From Eumeta japonica (Eukaryota > Arthropoda > Insecta > Lepidoptera > Psychidae), in the NCBI GenBank assembly GCA_005406025.1, contig BGZK01000180.1, positions 434,001 to 498,000 on the forward strand: DNA of 64,000 nt, given 5' to 3'. The notes beneath the pieces are model-generated. The model searched no databases. It was not told the origin of the DNA and saw only the letters and a list, made by a program, of their open reading frames with translations. Below, piece after piece: positions 50,801-63,012 of the stretch (positions are counted from its first letter, which is position 1; each line of letters starts with the position of its first letter). The translations under genes and the position numbers were made by a program.

Positions 50801-53800
50801 CTGGTGGATTTTCCTTAGATAAATTTTTAACTATCTTTCTTTTTGTTTCTTGGTCTACATCATTGTCAAATAGAGACAAAACAGCTACTTCATCTACAAA
50901 ATACCGTGAATGCTGATAGAACTTCTGTAAAGCTGCTTTGGAGATCGTTTTATCTACTGTTTCATAGGCTTTTATAGTTTATAAAAAACACAAATCTTGG
51001 TAAGATGCTTTCACTGTTAAAATACATTGCATCCAAGGCTTAACATAGTATGTAACGATGAACATGTAGACATCTAATAGTGCCACTTTGTTTTTGTTAG
51101 GAATTTTAAATTGAGAATTAAGTAATAATATTTTTAATGAATAAATTGCTCTTGCCATCCGTCGTGCCTGGTGCATAGCACCCGGAGGCCGAATCTTATA
51201 TTTCCTTTCTGTATCTCCGCCAAGGTATATGATAGATAGTTCTATTAATTCTCTATAATCATCCCTAATAATTTCCTTCGTCAATTCAGTCAGGTAAAAC
51301 ACTAACAGTTTCTCATTTTCTGAAACATTCAGGCGTGATAACATTTCTGCAGGACTTGGTATTTTTTGGGATCGATGTTCTTCCAGTTATCTTGGAATTT
51401 TTTGAATAATGGAATATCAAGGTTGTTAGTCACTTGGCTAATTTAAGCTTCAAGTACTCTTTTCAATAATAATTCATAGATATGATGACGGCAAGCAAAA
51501 ATAAGCACATCTCTATTAAATTTTTGTTCTAGAAGCACCCAGGCACCATTAATATGATCAGCATTTGAAGCAGTGATGTCACAACAAAAAATTTGGACCT
51601 TATCTTCGAGATTCCAGTCTGTACCTGCATTCCAAACTGCTTGCGCTTGTTTATTTCTAGTGGAGTTGTCCAGCTTTGGCACCGCGATCAGTTGTACTTT
51701 ATCAGCATATGAAATTACTATCGGAAGGCGTTTTTATTTACATTTGCGCACGTCTCAAGCTGGCAACAGTTTTTCATCCCAATTAACAGTTACAGTATCT
51801 AGCAGGTCGTTTTGGAAATCGACTTTAATAGCATCTGCCCGTTCTTTTCGTTTTTCTGTACGAATTCTTTGAATAGTGGGCTTACTTAGAGGATAATCGT
51901 CAGTATTGAGTCCTAGTGCCTTGATAGTAGCTTCGATAATATACACAGAATTTTTCATACTTAACTGATACCTGTCCAAAGCTGTCACTAATATTGGAGT
52001 TATAAAATTTTTGCTTGTATGTCTTCATAGACGCGATGCATCGTTCTTTTGGAAAGTTATGTTCAGTTTGCAAGATTAGATAAAACTATAATTATAAAAC
52101 GTTTTAGGTCAGAAGTGGCGCGACATGCGGTCCACGCTGAGCCCCGCGTTCACGGGCTCCAAGCTGCGGGGTATGGTACCGCTCATTCAGGACTGCAGCA
52201 AGAATCTGGTGCGGTATTTAGACGCTGAGATAAAGAAAAGCGACAGTGGGTACCATTTTCATAGCATTATGATATTTTAAATTGTTAAAAGAGTATTGTG
52301 CTGTGTCAAGTTTTTGTAATTTTACTGCGGAGTAATACCTTTTCACAAACTTTTTACTAGATATATCTGGATTTAAATTTTCAGATGGATACTTGGATGT
52401 AGACAGCAAAGACTTATTCACACGATACGCCAACGACGTAATAGCGACTTGCGCCTTCGGCCTCAGGGTGGACTCCATCGCCGAGAAGGACAACGAGTTC
52501 TATCGGATGGGACACAAATGCACAAATTTCAGTTATGTGCAAATATTAAAGATGATTACAATACTTATTTTTCCATTTATAAACAAGGTAATTAAGAGTG
52601 CTTACGTTAAAAATAAGCTTGGAAGTTTAAAAAATTCTAAATTTATTAAATTTTGAAATTTACTCCACATCTACTAAATTTTATATAATTAAGGTGGTTT
52701 GTTTCCACCTTAATGATATTTAAAGACATTATTGTAATGTCACAGTTTTTAGCTCTAAAAAAATGTATATACTGAAAAATTATTTTTTTGTGTGTATTCG
52801 TAAAGTTCTTAAGTTACTAAAGTTAACTTAAATTACTACGAATGGATTTCTTCTTAGAAAAAGACATTAAGGTGCAATTACTACTGGTTCAGTGGATGTT
52901 AAGTATTTCAAATGCCTGCGATATTTTCGGTGAACCTTGTTTAATCTCGTTTTACCACGATGTTTCCCTTCACCGCAACAGAGAACGAAAATTGTCATTG
53001 TCAGTCTGAAGATAGTTAGGTAGTTAAACAGTGTAAGGATACTGAGTGGTGCAGGAGTTTGAATTCATACTTCCTATGCGATACAGAATGATGTGACAAC
53101 CATTTGTCTTTGACAACTGAGACACAACAATTACATTGATATTATAGAATTGTAGAGAGAGAATACAGATTTTGTATATAATAAAACCAATGAGTTCCTG
53201 ATTTTCGAAATTTTTTTAATTTTCTTAGCGGGAAGTTAATAATAAAATACTTGTTTCAGATTATGTCCATTGAGATATTTCCAAAGGATGTAACTGGATT
53301 TTTGAAACGAATTGTTTTAGATACTATGACAAATAGAGACCAAAATAAAACGTATAGACCGGATGTAATACAAATACTTTTAGAAGCCAAAAAAGGTGAC
53401 AAGATAATACAACGCTCGATTGTGTAGCGTACATCTAGTGTCTGTTAAACTACAATTTTGAACATTTACAGGTATTCTAAAACATGAAAGTTTGAAAGAT
53501 GAAAAAGACGCAGGATTTGCGACTGTCGATGAGTCATCCATTGGCAAAAGCGTCATAACGCATGGTGTGTATAGAAATAATATGAGTTTATACAAAATTA
53601 TATGCTACAACGCATTTAAATAGAATATAGTAAACAGGCACAAAAATGACCCAAAAAAGAAACACATACCATTGTTTATAAATTGGATTACTAGTCTCTA
53701 TTTTGTAGACACTTAGTTAAGAGCGATTCCATCACAGTACTGATTTATTACAAAAACGATAGTTAATTTATGTGTTTGCCTAATCAAAGTGACTTTTGGG

Positions 53801-56800
53801 CAGGATTTATATTTTGGCACAGATAGAATAGCTGGCATTGAATACTTAATTTATTGTGAATAATTTGGATTGCATGGTATCTATGTGATTGTCAGACAAT
53901 ATTATTTTAAGTCTGTACAGACAAAGCTGAGAGCTTATGCACTTGGAATTTAAAAAGTTATATGCATAAACGTATAATATTACCATAAATTTGGATAACA
54001 CATTTAACCGTATATGTTCTTATTTACTTGACTCATGATGTTGTCGAAATTTAACTATTCTGACTTCATTCTAGGGCTTATCTGTAATATTTTCATACAT
54101 CAAGTCTCAGCAACAAAGTAATATTTTCAACGCACTCTTACCATATTTTAAGCTATAAAATTTTTTAAACAACAATTTTTAAATAACGTTACAGGTACGC
54201 GTAAAATATTTTGCCTAAAACAGTTTTAAACTAACAGAAATGTTTGGTTATTACTGACGTAAGAAAATTGGATGTTTACAAGAAAATTATGGACATTTTA
54301 AATTAGAATTTCCTTCCACTTGTTTTTTCGAACTAAATTAAAGTATTCTGTCTCACTAAAAAATGCATCTTCAAGGAGAATATTTTCGCGATGATTTTGT
54401 ACGATTGAAAAATTCGACTAAAACCAGAAGATGATTTGCATAACTTTGGATGTCATTTAAAGACAAAAGTGCCTCTATACCGAATGTTTACTGTTGGTAA
54501 AACAAATTTCCACCCTCTCACACAATACAGACGTGAAGCAGTAGTTTCTGCAGTTGTATTTCGTCCAATGAGTGAGAGTTTCCTATCCTTCTTCTATCAA
54601 TCCGATCTCTCTCTATAGATATCCTATTCTCTCCTAACTAGATGGCAATGCATTGGTGACTCTTCTGGAGTTGCGAGAGTTCAAGGGTGGCGGTGACTCT
54701 CTACTCTCTGATTACTCTCCAGCTCGTTTGCCCCTATACTATGATATGAAGAAATAGAGTCAATTTAAGATAAAAAAACTTTAATATAGTGTCCAACTAA
54801 TCGAAATACGACTTGCAAACGGAACATTGATGTTAATGCGATTTCACACATTTATTCTATAATTCGTACAATAAGTTTCTCTTCCCACTCTCTTTAAGAA
54901 TGGTTTTCAAAAAGCGTTCGTTTAATGTTAACCGAAAGAGTGAATATTTCAAGCATTCAAAATAAATACACAAAACGTTATCACCCATTTCAACTTTTTC
55001 AAAATTTACTTTCGAAAACTGTGAAACACCTTTAGTTGACTTGAATATTACTTCCCACTTTTTACTATAGAAATATGTATTCCCACGTAATTGTATTCCC
55101 AACACCCGCTTGTTAGGGTTTGATTTTCAGAAATTACTTTTCAAATGTGTATTACTAAATACTTATTAAGTAACTAAATAAAAAAGTACTTATCTTAAAA
55201 GAATAATAAAATTTTCAAATTGTTAAAACATTAGAACTATGTTTCAGCTTGGAACGACGACGAACTGGCCGCGCAGGCAATCTTGTTCTTCTTTGCCGGT
55301 TTCGACACCGTTTCCACGGCGATGGTGTTTCTGATGTATGAACTGGCCGTCAATGGTGACGTTCAGACTAAGCTGAGACGAGAAATCGACGCTTGCTATG
55401 AAAAATATAATGGAAAAATCGATTACGACAAATTAAATCAGATGAAATACTTGGATATGGTGTTTTCAGGTTGAGTATTTTATATTGCATATTAGAATCC
55501 GATCTTCTCTGACTGCAGATGAATAAGAATGATAATTAGAAAGTCACAAAGTATTTTACACATTTAGTTAAGTTTCACATTTTCACAGAAACTTTGAGAA
55601 AATGGCCGCCAGGGGCAAGTCTCGATCGAGAGTGCCAAAACCGTTACAACTTGGGCAAACCTCACAGTAAAGCCTCAAAAGATTTCTATGTAAGGAATTT
55701 TCTCATTTTTTTTTGTTTATCAACGTAAATAATTGAATTGCAATAATAACAACAAGAAATAACGAATATTTTTTTTCCTTAAAAATCGTATCAGACGTTT
55801 CAATCGCAATAGTAACCAAATATTATTAATATCCCATTATTTTTATTTAAGAACTATTTCAGATATTTTTGCGTATATAAGTTTTAATATATATTACAAT
55901 ATACTTTTTACTTCGAAATCTCAAAGAAATTAACACTATTACAAGACACATAAACGTCATTTTGACAAAGTTTTCATTTTTTAAAGACTAAGATTGCCCT
56001 TTTTTCATTGGATTTCGTCGAATAAAACTTACATACAATTACAGCTAGATAAGGGAACGCAAGTTATCGTACCAGTGTGGTCGATTCATCGCGACCCGTG
56101 TTACTATCCGGAGCCGGCGCGGTTCGACCCGGAACGGTTCTCGGATGACAACAAACGTAACATCAAGCCCTTCACATACATCCCTTTCGGCATAGGGCCC
56201 AGGAACTGTATAGGTGAGCGATCATTGTTTTAAGAAGAAACAGCTACGAAGTCGTTGTTTAAAAGGAAAGCAAAATGAGACGTTTCGTACAAATTATCTG
56301 CAGAATGGGCACGCTTGGTTGATTAAATTGTATTTCGTCTGGTGGACCGTTCAGTGAGAAATCGGTGGACCACCTCTATTTCCTACTCCATCAGGTCGGT
56401 CCCCCTTCTTCAGCCTGATCCCTTGCATTGAATATGTTATTCCTTCTCAAGAGCCTGGTAAAGCACTGATGACCTCTCTGGTGTTCTGAATGTGCATGGG
56501 CGACAGAGACCATTTGATGGTTGGCCTGCTCGTTTGTCGCTCAAATATGTTATAAGAAAATAGTTATAATGAGAACATAAGAGTAAGCTGTCTAGACGTC
56601 TCATATCCTCACACAGAATCAGTGAAAATCTATTTGCCAATACAATGGAACTACGACGCGAAGATGTAGAATGCTAGTCAAATGACTAGCACCACTGAGT
56701 GTTTCATAACAATAAAACGGTTTGCATGTGATTATTGAATATTTAAGTGTAATAATCGTTCAATCAATGCAGAATTATATTAATGCATGAAGGTCTTACC

Positions 56801-58959
56801 GCGGGATGACCTCAGCTAGAATTTGAAAAGGCGTTTGAAGTTTTTAACACGTTTCGCATTAGCTTGTGAACATCTTGTGGCATGACTTAATATACTCTTT
56901 TTAAAGGAGATATTAGACAAGCAGAATTATAGTGAAGACCATTACATTTCACCAAAGTTTTTAAATGTTTTTCACTGAAAACGGAACATTTATTGAATCA
57001 CTTAGATATCTGTTTGCTCATTGTGCTCCTTTTTTAAAGACTATTGAACGTTATATCATCATAATTCGCGAGGTCTAATATTTATCCTTTATAATGCTAT
57101 TTGAGAAACGATTCTTTTCCAGACGAACTGGAAAACTGATCTACTGACCATGTCAACATAAAAATACGTGTTTTTCTTAACTTTCCGCTAGGAAAATTAA
57201 AACATTTTAATGAAATTGGGAAATCACTGCTTTTAGTACAATGTTCGAAAATCATATTTCCACCATAGCTTGATGTTAGGATTCGAGGAATGTATTTTTA
57301 CATGGGGGGGAGGGGGGGTTTAAACCTGTCATAACTATTGAACAGTTTAACGAATCGAAAGGTAGCTTGCGACACTAGAAACGGGTCTCAACTTAAATTT
57401 CCTGAAAAGTCGAACTGAAATCTCAAAAGTAAGTTTTCAGAAAAACGTTATTTCGAAATAACTTTTAGATTATTCTTAAGATCGATGCCAAAATCTAATC
57501 AAATTTTATCACCAAACAATCTACTGCCGTAAATTATATAAAAATCGATTGATCTCTTCAAGAGTTATCGTTAAATAGTTATCGTTCAAAAAATAATTTT
57601 TGACCCCATAACAAAATTACATAATTTATGAGACTATGAAAAAAAACTGAAATAAACTAGTCTCGCAGTGATTTTATCTATAAATTGCCGAATTCTTTTC
57701 ACTTCATAAACTGCAGAAGCAAGCTTTTTCGTCAATGTCGTAATATAAGAATTCCAACGTAACTTAGCCTTTAAAGTGAGACTAAGAAATAAGGTTGTAT
57801 CCACATTATCCAGTACCTCGTTCTTGACCATTACATTCGTGTAAATCAATTTAGTATTAGACAAGGAAAATTTAACAAATTCTGTTTTCCTTTCATTGAG
57901 CAGAAGATTACTAATACTAAACCACTCAACAATTTTAAGAATGGTACTGCTTACTTTGTCAAAAGCTGGTTGATGCCTATCACTCTTTGAAAGTAAGGAG
58001 GTGTCATCAGCAAACAATACAATCCCTTGACCATTCTTGACATGATGTGGTAGATTTTTAATGGTAAATTAGGAATGGAAATGGTCCAAGACTTGATCTC
58101 TGTGGTACACCCACATCGACTGCAGATCCTAATGCTTTGTTAACCATTAATATAAACCGTTTGAATTTTATCACTTAAATAAGACTCTAGAAGTATAATA
58201 GATCGACACGTGACGCCATAATGATGTAGTTTTCTGATCAATGTGTCACGATGAACGCAGTCAAATGCCTTGGACAAATTACAGAAAACACCAATCGCGT
58301 CTCGTGAATCCTTCCAGGCAGCAAAAAGCTGCTGAATAAGCTCAACACCGGCTACGGTTGTTGAGCGACCCTTTGTGAATCCAAATTGTTTAATAATCAT
58401 CAAATTATTGTTATAAAAATACTGCAATAGTTTACTTAAAATAAGCTCTTCAAAAATTTTACTGAGCTTCGGTAATATTGATATCGGTCTAAAGTTTGTA
58501 GGGTCAGATATACTACCGGATTTAAATAATAGAATTATTTTATTTATCAGTTCATTAGATCCGGAAACACACCACAATCAACGCAAGCATTAAAAATCAC
58601 TACTAGACATGGAGCAATGCAATCTATTATTAAGTCAATTATTTTTACGGAAAAGCCATCAAGATCGGCATACACTTTCTAAAATAAATTTTTTTTAAAT
58701 AATTTTTATAAATCCTGAAATTTGATACTGAGATTCTTATTAATAATTTTATTGAAATCATAAGTTTTCTCTTAATATTTCAGGTTCCCGTTTTGCTCTA
58801 ACGGAAGTAAAGACCATGGCGTTCGACCTGCTCAGACATTTCGAGTTATCTCCGGCGGCGAAGACTAGGGTGCCGGCTGTGCTGGATCCATCGGCGTCCT
58901 TCGCCATGCGTTTGTTGGGAGGACACTGGATTAGAATAAGAGCTAGAGATACTATGTAA
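47897..58959 (+). CDS. CYP9: Cytochrome P450, CYP9 family, gene 3 (10 exons, 532 aa)
   Basis: Third full-length P450, inferred to be an ER-bound monooxygenase working with NADPH-P450 reductase. Coding exons: 47897-48096, 49967-50127, 52108-52245, 52385-52587, 53260-53395, 53472-53564, 55248-55469, 55589-55689, 56045-56213, 58784-58959. Motifs: short anchor (residues 3-18), IPPVPILGN (33-41), WRDMR (124-128), AGFDT (327-331), ETLR (385-388, the canonical ExxR form), DPERF (446-450), FGIGPRNCIG (466-475, haem Cys473), GGHWIRIR near the end. The frame is open throughout. Exon 3 is almost identical to that of gene 1 over 80 bases but not outside them. Long introns hold a hAT-like remnant (intron 2) and a reverse Jockey-like element (intron 9). 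Confidence 0.92.
48300..48625. repeat. Probable MITE/SINE-like repeat in intron 1 of gene 3
   Basis: A GC-rich block (GTGCTGCGCGCGCGGCAGAC, CGGGCCTCTCGTTCGGTGAC, CCAGCCGCAACCTAATTTAA) stands in AT-rich intron. It resembles repeats I associate with lepidopteran genomes. Its ends are not defined. Confidence 0.35.
49515..49910. repeat. Repeat bounded by short inverted ends, intron 1 of gene 3
   Basis: AAAGCTATTGCATAG near 49520 recurs inverted as CTATGCAATAGCTT near 49890. The inside is GC-rich (GTGCCGGTCGGAGTGGGGGG). It lies just before exon 2. Confidence 0.4.
50144..52030 (-). pseudogene. hAT-like transposase remnant in intron 2 of gene 3
   Basis: Minus-strand frames in order: 51988-51755 (TALDRYQLSMKNSVYIIEAT), 51682-51443 (CDITASNADHINGAWVLLEQ, then FACRHHIYELLLK), 51344-50979 (DDYRELIELSIIYLGGD, then PPGAMHQARRMARAIYSLK) and 50879-50544 (ending VNDTAERAVKLMQDF). 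These read as consecutive parts of one transposase of several hundred residues, broken by stops and small frameshifts. The low-coordinate end reads TAGGGTGTCCCAGCC, followed by GGGCGAAAATTTTTTTTT. This is like the end of the 29287-31036 element, so the two belong to related families. The other end was not found. I recognise the protein family as a widespread arthropod transposon type but cannot name it with certainty. Confidence 0.7.
52688..52714. repeat. Short perfect palindrome in intron 4 of gene 3
   Basis: ATTAAGGTGG and CCACCTTAAT around 7 bases. Confidence 0.8.
53640..55240. other. Intron 6 of gene 3, nothing recognised
   Basis: AT-rich DNA. Short frames at 54436-54618 and 54857-55105 show no motif. 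Confidence 0.5.
56250..56550 (+). mobile_element. 3' UTR of a non-LTR retrotransposon in intron 9 of gene 3
   Basis: GTGCATGGGCGACAGAGACC, then ATTTGATGGTTGGCCTGCTC and GTTTGTCGCTC, fits the end of lepidopteran Jockey/CR1-like elements (compare 25110-25180). Upstream, CACCTCTATTTCCTACTCCA, then CAGGTCGG, is of the same kind. No coding part remains. Confidence 0.5.
57610..58680 (-). pseudogene. Jockey-like non-LTR retrotransposon, reverse orientation, intron 9 of gene 3
   Basis: Minus-strand frame 58577-58140 begins in the reverse transcriptase N-terminal part: DPTNFRPISILPKLSKIFE, QFGFTKGRSTTVAGVELIQ, VFCNLSKAFDCVHRDTLIRK (catalytic Asp region changed to CNLSKAFDCV), and YLSDKIQTVYING. A frameshifted VGVPQR-like stretch follows. 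The frame 58017-57634 then starts at the second catalytic motif FADDTSLL. Two frames and a missing usual Asp in the first motif mark it as dead. It is 170 bases from the last exon and opposite to the gene. Confidence 0.85.
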
Positions 58960-59003
58960 TGTATAACTTATAAAATTAGAAATAATGTAATTTTTCATCA
59001 TTA

Positions 59004-59009
59004 AATAAA
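59004..59009 (+). terminator. Polyadenylation signal of gene 3
   Basis: AATAAA lies 45 bases after the stop. Confidence 0.55.
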
Positions 59010-61250
59010 ATCAATACGTTGTTAACTATCTCAATACTCTATCATGAAATATAAACATGCGATTACGTGTACCTCATTACTGCTACCTCAGTTCTTATTA
59101 ATCCTTTATTTAATAAATATAATCCACAGTATGATTATCATATTTACTTTCTTTAACGTATGCTTAAACAAAATTTCAATATTTTGCTATAAATAAATTC
59201 ATAAGAATTGAATTTATTTATTTTAAATCCTTAATCCTTAGTGATTATCTTCGATGAACATATAGTGCCTCGTTTTAAGGAGTGTGTAAAAATGCATCTA
59301 GATTCCCGGTCGATCCACATAAACCAGTCGTTATTTTTGCCTCAAAACTTATAATCGATGACACGGTCGATCGACATCGACCGACGATCAATTGATCGTA
59401 GATCTTATTGATCATACCTATCGCTGTAGCCTGCTCGTCATTCGTCAGACGTGTCCATTCCGGACTGCCGCTTTTGGAGGGGCTGGATATATTGATTTAT
59501 TTGAAGTGTCGGAATGCACTTAAAGTATGATTACATTAAATTTTTAGAAAAATGTCGATTTTTGATAAATTTCTAAATGATTATGAAAATTGTTAAAGCA
59601 TATAAATGTTTTTACAAATAGATATTATTTTAAGTATGTAAATACCATTGGAAATTACCTTTATTTCTTACCATTGGAAAGGTAAGAAATAAAAGCGCTA
59701 ATATATCATTTTAAACTTACCTTTGTGTCGCTCAGTTTTTCTCAGGTTATCTTAGCTTGAACAATATTTTAAAGGTGAGACATTTTTAAGATAGACTATC
59801 AACAAGTCATTGCTCTATTACCATAATTCTTATTGTGTATGAATATAATAAATTATAATAAATAAAATTTGTGTATGCTGAAAGCTTTGCTAGAAGTTTA
59901 TGAATTATCTCATTCCGGTGTCCACATCCGATCCACGGTATTTGTATGAACAGAACTTCATCAAAATGAATTAAATGAGTATAAACTCTATGGCTTTAGA
60001 ATGAAAATTGTAACACCTAAAAATTATCATCGGCGTTTACTAGTAAATTTGAATTTCTCTCATAAAAGGGTAATTTAATAACAGTCTCAGAATAAAATAT
60101 CGTAGGGTTATTTTGATGGTTCCATAATTTGTTTTGATCAAAAGTAAAACGTTTTTGCATTTATAAATCGATTCAGTCGATGAATCAAAAAAAAAGAAGA
60201 AATTTAAAAGCATTTGCTTTGAATATCCAATTATCAATGTCATTCAATCCTTCATTAGACTGATTTATCGTCTGTCATTTGTGCCATATCGAAGTTCACT
60301 TTTTCGAATACAAAATTTGTAGCTATTCTTTTTCTGATTGGAAAAGCGGCAGGACAGGGATTGTGAAAACCAAATTTCTTTTAAGGAGATATTATAACCA
60401 GTCAATCTTCTTCTGTCTAAGTATTTATCGTGGGATCCTCTTAAGCAACGGGTAAGATACGATGTTCTGTTCAGAGAAGTGATTTGTGAAATCTGTAATC
60501 CCGGTTATGATCGGTGGCACCTGTCTAAGGTGGTTCTAGGATCCTTTTTTTTTCATCCTCGCAAAAGTGGATGTCTGTGATATCTGGATAAGCAGACGCC
60601 GGTTAGGAAGTGCACATTGTTCCATTCCTGAGGCAGCCTTTGCTAAGACACATCGGTCTGCACTGCCTACTGCCGAGGTTTCATCACAGATGATCTCTTT
60701 ATCAGTTCTCCGTGCAAAGAGACTGTATCAAATTTATTGCAACATTGGATTGTAAACATCATTCAGTTTGATTATATGTCTATGTCGGGTGGCGCCCATT
60801 AATTGCATTGTAATTATGTGTACAATGTACATCATATGTCTCAATTGATAAAACAGTTAGGTAATTTGGACCTAAGTTGAACCCTATTATATGTCAGAGG
60901 TCACATAACTGTATTGTATCTTTATTGCTTTCGTTTATTTATATTGTCAAACTCACTAATGAAAAACACATCGTTATAAAACATCCGTGGAGGTTGTCTA
61001 TATTCCCTTCCGGCATTGTCAGCGATAACCGGCTCGATAAGAGCTAAACTCGCTACGCATTTGTTATACGCAATAACAATGACTATTGATTCATGAATTA
61101 TGTCAGAATCAAATAAAGGGAAAAAGAGGAAGGGTAAAATTGGTCTGTGTGTAGGGGGTAATATCTGGAATTATTGAACTGATTCTCTAAATTCTTTCAC
61201 TAATAGAAAAATACATTATTCTTGAAATTTTATATTTCACACATTTTTTT
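59010..61250. other. Intergenic, nothing recognised
   Basis: AT-rich DNA downstream of gene 3 with a moderately GC-rich patch at 60360-60790. A 62-codon frame at 60567-60755 has no motif. A palindrome lies at 59659-59695. Confidence 0.45.
59659..59695. repeat. Short near-perfect palindrome
   Basis: CTTTATTTCTTACC pairs with GGTAAGAAATAAAAG with one extra base; the loop is ATTGGAAA. Confidence 0.75.
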
Positions 61251-61254
61251 CACA

Positions 61255-62210
61255 TTTTTTTCGTACGCAGGTCATTCTAAAAGTCCTTAGAAAATCAAAA
61301 ACTGAGCAAAGTAGGAAGTTTTTATTATTATTCAAAATAGTGTCATTGAGATAAATATATCGCTACATTCGATGGCAGCACTGAGGAAAACTTTGTCCAC
61401 TCGCACTTAGGGGTGGTTTCGACGGCCCATTTCATATGCAGCTGCTGCTTCTTAGGCCTACATAAGTCACTTTTTTGGACGGTTTTCTTTTATTTCAGGA
61501 AATAAATAAAAATAGTGCGAGGTCGGGGCTGTAAGGTAAGTGAACCAGTATTTCTGTAACTAACGTCCCGAAATAATTAGTTGTTTATCTAGCGGCATGC
61601 GATGAGGCGTTGTTATAATGAGATAGATTCTAACTACGAAATCGTTTTACCCGAACTTTTTACAAAACAAGAGGCAAATAATTGTTAGTATATTAGTCTG
61701 TAGTGACTGCTTTTTATCTTATAAAACAATTGTTGGATAATGACCTGTTATTTCGAAGAAATAGGCCACCACCTTTTTCTGAAGTCCCGACCTCTTTTTA
61801 TTTTAGTAGGCAACTACTCGAAAGGAAATACGCACCAAACAGATTGATTTTTGGTTTTGGCATCGCAATAGTAAACCTGTCATTTTTCATTTTCATTCAT
61901 CATTTTGTCACCTGTAACTATGTCGTATACGGCATTTGAGTCACTACAGAATCATCTCTGCATCATTTCGCGGCAGCAATTGATTAAATATCCACCGATT
62001 ACAAAGCTTCCTGACCGCCAAATAATCATGAAAGACTTCGTACACTTGACTCATACTAATGCCCAAGCTCGCCCGAATCTTTTGTCAGTCTCTATCATGA
62101 GCCGCACAGCACTGATTTTCTCTTCGGTCGTCGCCGTACGTCTCTCACGCAGATCGTCAGTCAGATTGGTGCGACCAGTGACCACGTTTGCATTCATTAA
62201 ATCTGTTATA
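61255..62210 (-). pseudogene. Dead mariner transposase
   Basis: The minus strand from about 62200 reads RVVTGRTNLTDDLRERRTA, IETDKRFG, then CREMMQR and DSNAVYDIVTGD (first catalytic Asp region), QSVWCVFPFE and LPTKIKRGR. Near 61530 comes HLPYSPDLA (the YSPDLAP block with the last Asp), followed by WTKxFS-like text. Frameshifts and a stop at the residue after REMMQR break it, and the part between about 61540 and 61780 is degraded. TIRs were not found. Confidence 0.75.
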
Positions 62211-62817
62211 AACAATGGCAAGAAGGTAAAGCTTCATCACGAAAAGCCACCCGAAGTCACTTTTTTGTTACCTTAAACGGCAACGTAAGTCATAGAAAAT
62301 CATTACACGGAAATTTACTCCAGTTGAATTCATGTTGACGTCAGACAAACATTTGTCTTTTTCCCGTCGATTAGTAAAAACAAATGACAGATAAATTTCA
62401 TGTGTCACCGACGTATATTTTTTACAAGTGTCAATTTTCATTACAAATCCTTCAGTATCGTTCATCGTTCATTAGTAACAAATATACGTCTGCATGTAGA
62501 AAATTTTACGTTTCGGAGAGTGGCACCTGAATCAGAACCGAGAATACGACATAGGGAACAGGACTGGGACCAAAATCGTGACTAAAAGAGAGATCACTCT
62601 GTATAAAAGATGAAGGAATTTGTTTTGTGTTCGCTATAGGTAAAAGTTAATAACATACTTATGTGTGCCAAACTACTACTAAGTCGAAGAGAAAGATTGC
62701 GCGTAGGTGCAAAGAGCGAAAGAAAATTTACGTAAAACTTACTATTTAAATTAAAAAGTGAAATTTTTGTTACATGCAACATAAACAAAGACTTGATGTC
62801 GTAGTATATGTTATTTG

Positions 62818-63012
62818 GAGCCTCTTCCACCATGTCATTTCAACTGAAATTAAAAACAAAGTCACTTTTAAAATAAAATTTGCATTCCATGTCTTCCTTT
62901 TAAAGGGTTTTAACCAGAACAACCGCTAAAAGGATGACGTGGAACGAAAATTTTACATTAAAAGTAACTTTTTGTTAAATGTCTCTTTAAAAGGAAACAG
63001 TGGAAGAGGCTC
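62818..63012. mobile_element. Hairpin MITE (about 195 bp)
   Basis: GAGCCTCTTCCAC at 62818 is exactly inverted at the right end (GTGGAAGAGGCTC, to 63012). The arms keep pairing with gaps for about 70 bases (ACTTTTAA and TAAAATTT blocks). There is no coding content. A lone GGCCTCTTCCATGACC at about 63645 resembles one end. Confidence 0.75.

Noticed and set aside
57300..57325. G-run as a possible quadruplex regulator
   Set aside because: A single poly-G tract broken once by A is not the four-tract pattern needed; it is probably part of a degenerate dispersed repeat.
61905..62276. 123-codon plus-strand frame
   Set aside because: It is antisense to mariner transposase text on the minus strand.
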